From Zygnema cylindricum (Eukaryota > Streptophyta > Zygnematophyceae > Zygnematales > Zygnemataceae), in the NCBI GenBank assembly GCA_037447655.1, contig JBBHKE010000230.1, positions 126,001-168,743 of the forward strand: a DNA stretch of 42,743 nucleotides, in the 5' to 3' direction. Under the pieces are notes generated by a model that saw only the letters and a program-made list of their open reading frames with translations, was not told where the DNA came from and searched no databases. The number at the start of each line of letters is the position of its first letter. The stretch's first letter is position 1. The position numbers and the translations under genes were made by a program. Below are positions 20,325 through 31,100 of the stretch, piece by piece.

Positions 20325-21419
20325 TAGTGTTGGGTATCAAGGACCTTTTGCCGATATTCAATATATATCGAATTTCAGGTACCCGATAATCGATATATCG
20401 AAATCAAAATATCGCGATATATCGAGGCATTAAAAAAAAAATGAAAAATTTCACAGGTCTCCAAAGTCACGTGCCTTCGGACAAGGTGACTGTAAAATCT
20501 TTGCCGAAAAGAAATACTGTTTTTTCCTGAAAGTCAGCAGAGTGAAGGAGATCTCTGAGGTACATTGACGTGGTACACTTGCGAAGTACACGTACGTAAT
20601 ACACAAGTACGGATTTCCATATGAAAATGGTCGGTTTTCAAATCTTTTACGATATTAAAGATTTGATCGTCAACTTACAAGTAACCACTCAAATCATACT
20701 CGTATGTAAAAACTTGTTTACACACGATACGTGATGTAACCGAAGCCTCTGTAATACATACATTTTGCTGTCCGTACTATTACAGAGACCTCCTGATGTA
20801 ACCATACCCCAAATAAGTAATTATATCATAGTTCAAAAGTTGGCGTTTTTATGGTAAGCCTTTGGTCGGCGCCTTTATCGTAAGTTGTGTTATGGGCTTT
20901 TCATGTGATCTTCTTAGATCGCTACTTTGATCAGAGACCGTCCGATCGTCAGAATCTGACGGTGTAAATAAAATTTTTTGGTCCGAATGTTTTAATTGGT
21001 CCAATTTTTGGTCCGAATGTTTTAATTGGTCCGAATAGGTCCAAATACAATATGGGTCTTAAGGTCATATTGTATGTTTTGCATACAATAGGCATATATG
21101 GGCCTACTTTCACCTACTTTTGAACTATGAATTTTATGAATTACAGAATAAGTACTTTTTTGTCGGTAACATTTTGCGGCGTATACCTTTAAGTCACGGA
21201 ACGAAAATCATGTCGTACGTGGCGTATCAGACAATTTGTCTTTTTCGTTAAAATTACATATTATATAGAAATATAAAATATTAAATTTACAAAAATACTA
21301 TATATCGCGATGATTTATGTTGGTCCCGGTACGATATATCGAGAATTCTGCTCGATCGATATTCGATATATTGAATATCGAGATTATCGTGATATGAATT
21401 TACTCGATACCCAACACTA
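20325..21419 (+). mobile_element. hAT-B element, copy 2 (nested in hAT-C)
   Basis: Ends TAGTGTTGGGTATC and CTCGATACCCAACACTA. GTGTTTAC precedes it (20317-20324) and recurs at 21987-21994, after the adjoining MITE. Five bases (CAGTA) intervene before the MITE, so the right edge has a small irregularity. It contains hAT-D copy 2. Confidence 0.85.
20827..21129 (-). mobile_element. hAT-D element, copy 2 (third nesting level)
   Basis: CATAGTTCAAAAGTTGG at the left and CCTACTTTTGAACTATG at the right. Flanks are AATTATAT (20819-20826) and AATTTTAT (21130-21137), 7 of 8 identical. Opposite orientation to copy 1 at 10132. No ORF. Confidence 0.88.
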
Positions 21420-21422
21420 CAG

Positions 21423-21986
21423 TACACCGCCAATCGCTATTAGCGTAGAAGTTTCTTTAGCGTACATGAAAAATTACCGTGGTTTACGCTAATTAAGAAT
21501 TTGAAATTTTTGAAAAAAAACATACATTCTAATTGTTTAATAATTCTAATTTGGATCTTTGAAAAAAAAAATGTCGGTCGCAAACATGCTTACACTGATA
21601 TAGGTATTCGTACAAAATCTTACAAATCGTACACAAATCGTACGTTCACACAGTCGAAACGTGGTTGCTGGACGAATATGTGCGAACGTGATATTTGACA
21701 ACCCGATTAGACCCCCTTTTTAGAGCGCACATTCTCATGCGTCCGCGGCTACTAAAACTCATTAATTTTACTTTTTCACTTAAAAAGGTACAATTTTGTA
21801 CGGTCTGACACTGTCCGTATACCACACTAATTAACTGATGGCGTACTTCCATTTTGTACGGTACTAAAAAATTAACCCTAAATAGAGTAAAGAAAAAAAT
21901 AGAATGAACTACGCTAATGGAGAATAAAATAAAAAAAAAGCGGGACGGAATTAGCGTACACAACGCTAATAGCGATTGGCGGTGTA
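21423..21986 (+). mobile_element. Long CACC-end MITE, copy 3
   Basis: TA-CACCGCCAATCGCTATTAG at the left and CTAATAGCGATTGGCGGTG-TA at the right form a 24-bp perfect inverted repeat. The middle has the GGTCTGACACTGTCCGTA-type segment seen in the long element 6743-7241. Inserted at a TA next to the right end of hAT-B copy 2. The best-preserved member of the family here. Confidence 0.9.
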
Positions 21987-22333
21987 GTGTTTACTACCGT
22001 GTCAGATTTGCGACGCTTTGTCGCGTTCCCTAAGATTTGCGAAATGAATAGTGTTACTACCGTGTCAGATTGTGACGCTAATCATGATGTCACGTACTTC
22101 CACGATACCAAAGAGTACAAAGTACAATAATGTTGGATTGTATGGACAGTACAAAATTTTCATTTTTTTTGGTTTTTTGGTTAACCGACCATTTTTTTTT
22201 TCTGGTGAATCAACCGACCGCAACCGCCCGGCCCCCAAAATTTGGCAACCGAATCCGTTCCGGATCCGGCGCGGGCGGTCGGTTAACGGTCGGTCACGGT
22301 TTCGGTTGACCGTTTGCGACCTCTGCCTGGCCT

Positions 22334-22985
22334 ACACCGCGTTCTCACGGCCGTGTGAGCTCAAATATCCGATATTCGTAGGTATAGTACACGGTGTATC
22401 GCTAGGAGTGTGAAGGTTTTTTTTGCCACTCTCCGTACACACATCCAATTCTGCAGACCATCGGTCGGAAGGTAAGAATCTTTCTTTCAATTATAACCGT
22501 CAGATTAACAACCCGACAAGCATGCGAAAAGGAAAAATGTTTTTATTGGCAAAATAAACATTTACCAATAGCCCTACACAGTGTGCTGTCGCCCTCATGT
22601 TCCGCATTCTAACGGCTGTTTAAGAAGTTGCCTTTGCGGGTGAAATCTTGGGTAGTTCGTCTCTACAATGACGTGTTCGCAACCGGCCGCCTTCAAAAAT
22701 ACAGTCAAATGGTGAAGTGGGTACAAATATTTTTGTATGATGGTACAATCTTTCTTAATTTGTACATTTCGAACCTATGCTGCGTACCATCAAAAAAATG
22801 TCGCATGTGATAATATCGCATTCCCGAACTACAGTCGTATCTCATTATATCGTGTGGATTTCGATATGACTGTACCGTAAAAGTGAAAATCCAAAATTTA
22901 AGCTGCAAAGTGAAAGCGCAGAACTCCTGGTGCCATGGGATTTAACTATATAAGTATTTAACGTGCGAAAACACGCGGAAACGCC
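22334..22985. other. Upstream intergenic region of the RlmN-like gene
   Basis: Contains a single CACC-type MITE end-like sequence (TACACGGTGTATCGCTAGG, 22387-22405) without a partner, and an ACAGTCGTATC...GATATGACTGT inverted repeat (22831-22872). A 179-codon ORF on the - strand (22845-23384) overlaps exon 1 antisense and is a shadow. No gene seen. Confidence 0.4.
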
Positions 22986-23009
22986 CCGTATAGTACGCGT
23001 ACTATACGG
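22986..23009. promoter_or_regulatory. 24-bp perfect palindrome in the promoter region
   Basis: The half-site CCGTATAGTACG is followed immediately by its exact reverse complement. It ends three bases before the TATA stretch, 180 bp upstream of the start codon. A dimeric binding site or cruciform is possible; function is inference. Confidence 0.7.
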
Positions 23010-23012
23010 TGC

Positions 23013-23024
23013 TATATATATATA
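23013..23024 (+). promoter_or_regulatory. Candidate TATA box
   Basis: TATATATATATA, 166 bp upstream of the ATG at 23190. With a usual 25-35-bp spacing the transcript would start near 23045-23060, giving a 5' leader of about 130-145 nt. Confidence 0.5.
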
Positions 23025-23189
23025 GCGCTTCCAATGTGGTTTCGCACATTCACTTTTTGCTCTGTACAGTACTGTAGCTGTGAGATATTTGGAATTTTGG
23101 ACATCATCCGCGGGTAAACCCTTGAAGTGGAGGGAGTTCTGTACGGATAACCAAAGAAGCACGTGTTGTACGGGAAATAGACGGAAGCC

Positions 23190-23912
23190 ATGGCCATGGC
23201 GGCAAGGCCTGCAGGAAGGCTGCTGACACGTGGCAATCTGGAAGCAGCCAACAGGGAGAGGGGGAAGGCAGCCATAGCTCTTCGGAGCAGTTCTTTTTCG
23301 GTAGAAAGTGACACGTGGCATCACAGGATATATGTGGTTGATACGCCACGTGGCAGTGTCAGAATATCTCTGAACCCTGTGCAATGCAATGTTAAAACTG
23401 CTAGAAAGTATTCTACAGATAGTAACAGCTATTCTAAGGATAATAGAGGCTACTCCGAAGATTCGAATAGGTTTTCTAAAGAAAGTGGCGGTTATTCTAA
23501 CTCTAAATTAAAAGAGTCCAGAGCTTCTTTTCCTTCTTCCTCTCCTTCTCCTTCTTCTTCTTCTTCTTCTTCTTCTTCTTCTTCTTCTTCTTCTAAGCCT
23601 CAATCTCCAAAACGTTTCGGAAGTCAAAAAGATCAAACCTTTGCCTCACGCAACCAACAAGAAGAGAACGGCAGAAGCAATTTTTTTAGACAACAAAGAA
23701 TTCCGAATCCTTCCCCCACCGTCCCTCTCCCCCCCTCCTTGAAGGAGAACGAGTGGACTCGCAGCGACGTGGCGGCTGTGAATCGCGCCATCAGCGACTC
23801 TCTCCACCTGGCACCTAAAATGGCGGCAGTCCCGAGGGGAGAGAATGGAGACAATGTATTGCTCGGAAGGAGTGAAGAGGAGTTAGGGAACTTGGCTGTG
23901 GAGCTTGGAGAG
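23190..23912 (+). CDS. Exon 1: presequence, low-complexity linker, start of RlmN core
   Basis: Encodes 241 residues, ending in phase 0 at GGAGAG|GTATTA. Residues 1-75 are Arg/Ala/Ser-rich. Residues ~74-105 carry imperfect (Y/F)SK(D/E) repeats. A run of Ser codons (TCT/TCC) lies at 23522-23594. The last ~25 residues ([18 protein letters not shown]) match the start of the RlmN helical domain. CACGTGGCA occurs three times (23228, 23312, 23347). Confidence 0.88.
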
Positions 23913-26900
23913 GTATTATCTTGCTCTTGTTTTATTTTCTGTTTTTACAAGGCTTTTGGTGTTCAAAGACATGGAGATATTGTGTCTTGTTTCCATTTTT
24001 CGGTGAAAAATCTCCCATTTTACTTCAATTTCACGACTGTATTGCTAGTGGTAGGTTCCACATTATTCCTGTCTCTTTTCTTTTTCTTATCTAATTTTTA
24101 CCTAATGCTTTCGACTAACAACATCAGATATTATTTTTCTTTGGACTGTAGAGATAGACGACTCATGTATGTCAATTTCAACCGAAGGCCCATGTTATTT
24201 TTCACAAATTGAAGTAAATCTGTGCTCTAAAACCTCGCCTCATTTTTAACCATAGAGTACGGTGCACACCGGAGTTAGTATGGACAACAGTTGATTGTGC
24301 TGAAAGTTTGGACAGTTTTTGTGTTATTTCGCAGCAAAAGTATCGTGGAAGGCAGTTGCATCAGTTTATGTACAAAAATAAAGGAACTGATTTTATGGAC
24401 CTACCAATAGGTAAGCACCTATCAATAACCAATTAATATTTTTTTTGCTTTTATCAACATCTTTCTTTTTTTGCTTGAATTACTATTTTTGCAAGGTCGT
24501 ATTGAATGTTTGTTTCATTTCTTGTTGTATTTATGCATATTGAGGATACTGCAATCTCAGATGGTTTAATCATGAACTGCACGGCTTCATGTAACCATAA
24601 ATTTGTCTGAAATTTTAAAAGTGAGCAATTCGATAAAAGGGGAAGAAAAAAAGCATATGTTAGTTGACTAAAAACAATTAAGCTCGCTGTAGGGAGAGAG
24701 AGATATTAAGTAGGGAGAGAGATATTAACTCCTGGGAGAGGGAGAAGGAGAGAAAGAAGACAAGTTCTCGAGAGCCTGTTGGAGAGAGAGAAGAGAAAAT
24801 GTGGTAGAGGTAGCAACAGAAGGTTATAACTCAAGATGTCGATGAACACATAACAATGTTCTTATGCACTACTTTCAATGTTTTTATACCATACTTCATA
24901 CATGTAAAATTAAAGAATGAGAACACCGCTTCACCACCATTAATTTGGTTCACACTTGTGAACTAAGTCCACTAATTGTTAACTAATGTAACATACCCAA
25001 TTATATTCGGTTTTAAAAACATGAAATAAAGTAAGATACATGTCTTGTGAGAATTTTGCTACTTTGGTGTGGACTTGGAATGACAACAGAATATGAAAAT
25101 TTTTGCTAACACGACTAATACTTAGATTCATGTAATGGAAATTTATGCCACCAAAGAAGGTTTCTTGTAAACTGAGAGAAGGGACAGCTATGTCAGGCAA
25201 GTACATGTGCCTTCGTTAGGGCAATGGCATGAGACTTTTGACTCACAGTAAATTAGTACAATGGGTATGCACAAAAATGTGCAGAAAATGTACAAATACT
25301 GATTTATTTTATAAAGTAACATTTGCGTGATTGCGCTAAAACCGTAACGGACTCTTCGTAGCCATTTGTAAAATTACAACACAAGTCACGAGGAAATAAA
25401 GTAGACGTAAAAAAATAATTCGCACAAAGTGGTGTGCCGATGATTGAGCCACATACTGATATTGAAGCCAATTTGTTTACTACTCTCTTTTCTTTTTTTA
25501 ACCTTTTGTTCACAATAAGTTACTGTCTGTGATTTACTCCCAACTTAACTCTAGTTGGTTTCAATAGCCACCATAATAATGCCTTTAATTTCCATGTGAA
25601 CAACCGAAAAGCTGTACAAGTACTGGTTTACTCACAAAATGCTCCTCTCCCTCTCCATATATATTTCGTTTCTTTTCCTTTTCTGGTTTGGTTATTTGGC
25701 CGTACTGCCGCAACAATATTGCAACAAATTGCTGGTTTACTTTCAAAATGCTCCTCTCCCTCTCCATACATATTTCGTTTCTTTTCCTTTTCTGGTTCGG
25801 TTATTTGGCCGTAGTGCCCCAAAAATCCTGCGACGAGTTGCTGCTTAACTTTCAAAATGCTCCTCTCCCTCTCCATATATATTTCGTTTCTTTTAATTTT
25901 CTCCTTTGGTTATTTGACCGTAGTGCCGCAGCAATTCCGTGACGAGTTGCAGAAGCGTGGATTCCGAGTCGGGCGACTTCCGGTCCACCACGTGGCGGCA
26001 TCGGCTGACGGGACGGCCAAGGTGAGGGGAGGCACGGGACGCATGCACATGGTTATGGTTTTAGCATTTTTTTTTTGAAGGAAAACCTGAGAGGAGGAGT
26101 AAGGATTATGTGGCTCTGTCAGTTGTAGTAGATTCTATGGCTGTTAGCATTTTTTTTAGAAGGAAAACCTGAGAGGAGGAGTAAGAATTATGTGGCTCTA
26201 GGATTATGTGGCGCTGTCAGTTGTAGTATATTTATAGGTCTCTAAAGTTTAATGAATGTGGACTTGGTCGTTTTGTTTGTTCTTCGTTCTAAAGTGGTGG
26301 ACGCGATGCATTTTGGGCCGCTATGTTCAAGGAAACACTAGAAAACTGTAAAATCTTTCCTCCCTCCATCTCTCTCTCCTTCTCCCCCTCCCCCTTTCTC
26401 CTCCCCCTTTCTCTCCCCCCTCTCCCTCCCCCTCTCATCCTTTTTCTCTTCCTCTTCCCCTCCCTTTCCCCCGCCCCTCTCCTCCCTCTCTCCCTCTGCC
26501 TCTCCCACTTCTCTCTCACTCCCTCTAGGGAAAATTGAAAAAGTTTGTCCATTATGATGTCTCACTGTTGAAAACAATGAGTGTCGTTCCATTTTTTTGC
26601 AAATCTATTTCCACCACGTTTAAAGGTTGGCATCGAAGGGAACGAAGGGAAAGAAGGGAAAGAAGGAAAAAAAGGAAAAAAGAAGGAGAAAAAAAAAAGG
26701 AAAAAGAAGGAAACAGATGCTGGAAAGACAGTTTTGGCAGAGAATGTTTCCAAATAAAATGAGAGACTCGGGTGATAAAACCTTAGTGACAAAGTGTGAG
26801 AGACAAGTGAAAAAATTGATTAGGACTTGGCACTTATCCGCAAATCAAGGATCAAAAAGTTTCTTGCTTTTTATTTTTGCTCTCATCAGCTTTTTTTTCT

Positions 26901-28091
26901 CAGTCCTTTTTTGTTTGAGTAATGTGAGTTTAAATATTAAGCTGGAAACTAAAATTATATGATTGCTGAGCTGGATGAGATAGGAAATTGATGTTTTTCG
27001 CCTTTTTTTTGTTTTTATTGAAATTTTGTATTATTGTTGAAAGAGCTTTTTTTGGTTTTTCTGATTGCCTTTTTCTTCAGCTTCTCTTACGTTTGGAAGA
27101 TGCCCGATTGGTGGAAACAGTGGGAATTCCGATGGAGGCTGAAAAGGGAGTCCAGAAACTGACTGCCTGTGTATCTTCTCAGGTGATTATTTTTGTTTTT
27201 TTTTTTTTTCCTTTTTCTTTTTCCAGAACTTCTCTTTTTTTTGGTTTTTTGATGTAATGAAGGAAATGAGAATCGTCCTGTCTCGATTTTGTTTCCACAA
27301 TTTAGGTGGTAATTTGTTTTGGTGGTCGAAGATATAGTCCTATATTCAAAATCCTGTCATTCAAAATGCTTCTTTGAATGTTAGAAATCCGGTTCTTTGA
27401 AACGTAGTAGTGAAATGGGACGTCTGGGAGTGCACCATGAATCTCTATTAGCATTAAGAAATATATAGCGTGGGGTTTTACTGGTATGGATTCTAATTTG
27501 TATCTGAGCGATGAGGACTATTTCAAGCTGCTGATGAAGCTTTAGCATTAAGAAAAAAACAAACATGTTATTTAACGTTATTTTATGTTCAGAGGCCCAG
27601 AAAAACTGTCACCGAACTAGTTTTATTAACGCTAATATTGATTCACAGTGTACGGTAATGTGCTTCCGCAATCCGTTATACCTGTCATACAAGTTTCTAG
27701 GAAGCAATTATATAATCAAAATTTGCGTCTGGTCCATAATTGACTCATATTTGGTGAGGTGTCCAACAGCTGTTGTAAAAAATAAAAATTACAAAAATAA
27801 AAAGTACGTTCTGCTTAAGAGCAAGGAGATGTTTGCAACTCTAATTTACATCTGAAAGGTTTTCTATTCGTATATATTGTGCTTGGTCTTTTATTTCCAA
27901 GGTTTTTTGTGGATGTTTTTGCAGTTCTTTGTAGGGTTTTTATAGGGTTTGAAAGGGCTAAATTTGGCATTTTGGGCGGAGGTTGGCAGGTGGGGTGTCC
28001 TCTGAAGTGCTCCTTCTGTGCCACGGGGAAGGGAGGCTTTGCCAGAAACCTACGACCTCACGAAATTGTGGCGCAGGTACACCCAAATAAA

Positions 28092-28163
<72 letters not shown>

Positions 28164-31100
28164 TATATATAACTTCATCTGCATATCATTTGTATGTATC
28201 TAATATGTATTACAAATCATATATTATGTAATGTCTATAATTAATAGTTTATGTATGTATATACAGGCTTAAAAAAATTCTGAACCTGTAAATAACTGAA
28301 AATTGTACACTAATAATCTCGCTAAAATCCCAAGAATCATTGAGAAGTTATAAAGATCCGACTGCACAAGATTTATCCACACAAGTTCTGAAATTAAAGT
28401 CGAAAGGAAAAAAATTTAGATACTCTATATGTTTCAATTTGCTCGAGTTTGTGGCGTAAGGAGACGTTTGATTGTTGTCCTATGGTTCATTTCGTCACAT
28501 TTGAGGCTGGATCTTAACAAGTAATTTGGACAGTTAAGTATGATTATCAAACTTTTTTATTCCATTCTCAAATTTAATGTCCATCTCTGAATGGGACCCG
28601 ATTGTTTTCAAAACTTCCTGATGAAGAAATGCGTGAATAGTAAATATTTGGATGAGATTTTTGTGAATTGCAAAAGAACGATGTTGGAAGATGAGTGCTA
28701 GACCAATAAGTTTATGAACAATGTTGTTTTATGTTTATTTTTTAAAAATAATGGTATGCATGAATAAATGTGGATTGCAACGTGATCCGAAAATGGCTGC
28801 GGACAAATAATAGTCGAGTCTTTCAACCAAATCACCAAAGTCTAAATTAAATAATGTGAGCCATTTTGTGGAACTGTTTAAAGAAAAGAAATGCAGGAAA
28901 CGGACTGTGATGAAGAGAAAGAGAAGAGCTTGCTCAATGTTTTTGAAACGGGAGGAGTTGGTTAACAAGTTTAGTGACCAAGTTGTGCAGGTTTTGGCTA
29001 TTGAGGAGCTTTTCCGACATCGTGTGAATAATATCGTGTTCATGGGAATGGGAGAGCCTCTCCTGAATTTGCCGTCAGTTCTCGCGGCGCACAGATGTTT
29101 GAACAAGGTGGGAATGGGTGGAAATATATGAGAATATGAAAATGTAAAATTATGAAGTATTAATAATGAGATAATGGAAATAGGAGAATATGGCGGTACA
29201 AAACTATGGAATTGTTGAAATATAGGATATGGATTACAGTACCAAGATAATGTGAGACTATGATAGTATGATAGTATGATAGTATGAAATCATGAAAGTA
29301 TGAAATCTGGAACAGAAAATTTTGAAAAAGGATTAAATGATAATATGATGATGTCATGATATGTTAAGACGTTACTATGTTAATATAGTGATATGCAAAT
29401 ATGAAAGTATGGAAGCATGACTATATCGAGGATGTGTTGTTTATTTTTTTATTTTTCTTCTCAGTGTTTACATGTGGAGAGGTGTTGTCCTGAATTAGTC
29501 AATCAGTGAATGCGTTTTCTCGCATTTGCACTCTGTTGTCTTCTTTCCTCCCCCTCCCCCCCTCTCTGCCTCCCTCCTCAAACCCTCTCTCGTCCTTCTC
29601 CTTCCCGACTCTCTCCCCCCTCCCCCTTCCTCTCCCCCTTCTCACCCTCTCCCCCCCCCCCCCCCCCCCCCTTCTTGCCCTCTCCCCCCCTCCCTCTTTC
29701 CTTCCTCCCCCCCCCCCTTCTCGCCCTCTCCCTCCCTCTTCCCCTTCTCGCCCTCTCCCTCTCCCTCCCCCCCCAGGACCTGGGCATTGGTCAGCGCATG
29801 ATGACTATCTCGACCGTCGGTGTTCCCAACACCATTCGCCGCCTCGCCAGTCACAAGCTCCAATCCACTTTGGCAATCAGGTAGTTAAAAAAACCCTAAA
29901 AACTTTAGAAAAAAAACATAGGGAATCTCTAAGAAAATTCTAAAAAACATGAAAAAATCCAATCACTTGATGGACTTGAATTGCAATCCACTCTGGCAAT
30001 CAGGTGGTTAAAGGATCCCTAAAAACTCTAGAAAAAAATCATAGGGAAACTCTAAGAAAATTCTGAAAAACAAGAAAATCCAACCTCTGGATGGACTTGA
30101 ATTGCAGCCGACTCTGGCAGTCAGATAGGCTGACAAAGCTTATGAAACCTTGGGAAAAAAGTAGAAAAACCGAAAGGAACTTGAAAAAATTATAAAAAAG
30201 AAACTTTCAAAAACATCATGACATTTATGTATGTTCCGATGCCTGATAAGCCACAAGCTAAAATGTACTCTGGCAATCAGGTAGGATGACGTGTGATAAA
30301 GCCTGAGAAGACTAAAGACACTCTTAATAACTGGTTATCGAGCAAATCCGCTTTCATTAATTGCGAAATCAGTAGATCGAAACGTCGATCTGCAAACAAA
30401 TTGATAGTTGTTGATTTTTATGAGAAATATTGAATTCGCGATAACTGACACTTATTGATAACATTACAGTATGGATTGCGTACCAATGTACAAATTGAAA
30501 TGATATGTTGATGAATCTTTGATGGAACACCTTTTGATTAGACGGCAATGGTACTCCGCCCATCGGTAAGAGTTAGGGAATTACTGTAACACTTAATCAA
30601 AATTAGCTTCACGAATTTTGTTTTTAACCTGGCTCATTATGGGCCATTTAACTTAATAGTGTTATTAACGCTAATGTATGATTTTGGGTCAAAAATCTTG
30701 GATTAGATTGGCTAACTCTTTAATAGGGGTGGGCAGTCTACAGTACAGTACATCGCCCATTAGAGTTAGTGAATTACTAGCTAATAAATGTAAATGCTGA
30801 TAATTTCTCCAACCCTTATAGCGATGGGCGGTGTATTGTCCTATTACTACCTATATGTGAACCTTGTGGGTTTAACCAAACTGACATAGTTCAGCGTCCA
30901 TGAAGTATTATGGTTACTAACGAAATAAGTATTTTGGTTACTGACGAAATTGCAGTATTGGTATCGAGAAACCAATTTGTATGGGTTTATTGATTATTAA
31001 GGACCTCATAAATTTTTGATATCGAATATCGCAAAAAGTTTGATGTACAAAATGACAATGCTTTTAATCTTGGAAAGAGACTTAAGCAAGACATTAAAGA

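Larger units (their letters stand above)
20040..22325 (-). mobile_element. hAT-C element, copy 2, host of nested insertions
   Basis: Opens CAGAGGTCGCAAAAGTCAG and closes GACCGTTTGCGACCTCTG, with the 8-bp duplication CCTGGCCT (20032-20039 and 22326-22333) exact. It is inverted relative to copy 1, 160 bp away. Its body is split by hAT-B copy 2 and a CACC MITE between 20325 and 21986; the sequences either side rejoin at GTGTTTAC. No transposase ORF. Confidence 0.92.

Noticed and set aside
22845-23384. 179-codon ORF antisense to exon 1 of the RlmN-like gene
   Set aside because: Shadow of exon 1 and the promoter; no recognisable domain.
23913-24212. Reading exon 1 straight through to the stop at 24212 as a 340-residue protein
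   Set aside because: GAGAG|GTATTA is a good donor and the next exon continues the RlmN helical domain in phase; the read-through part is T-rich intron.
25932-25935. Acceptor CCGCAG|CAATTCC for exon 3
   Set aside because: With the phase-1 donor of exon 2 it gives an immediate TGA; the AG at 25923 keeps the frame.
28616-28720. Further box C/D candidate (CCTGATGAAG)
   Set aside because: No D box or closing stem at a suitable distance.
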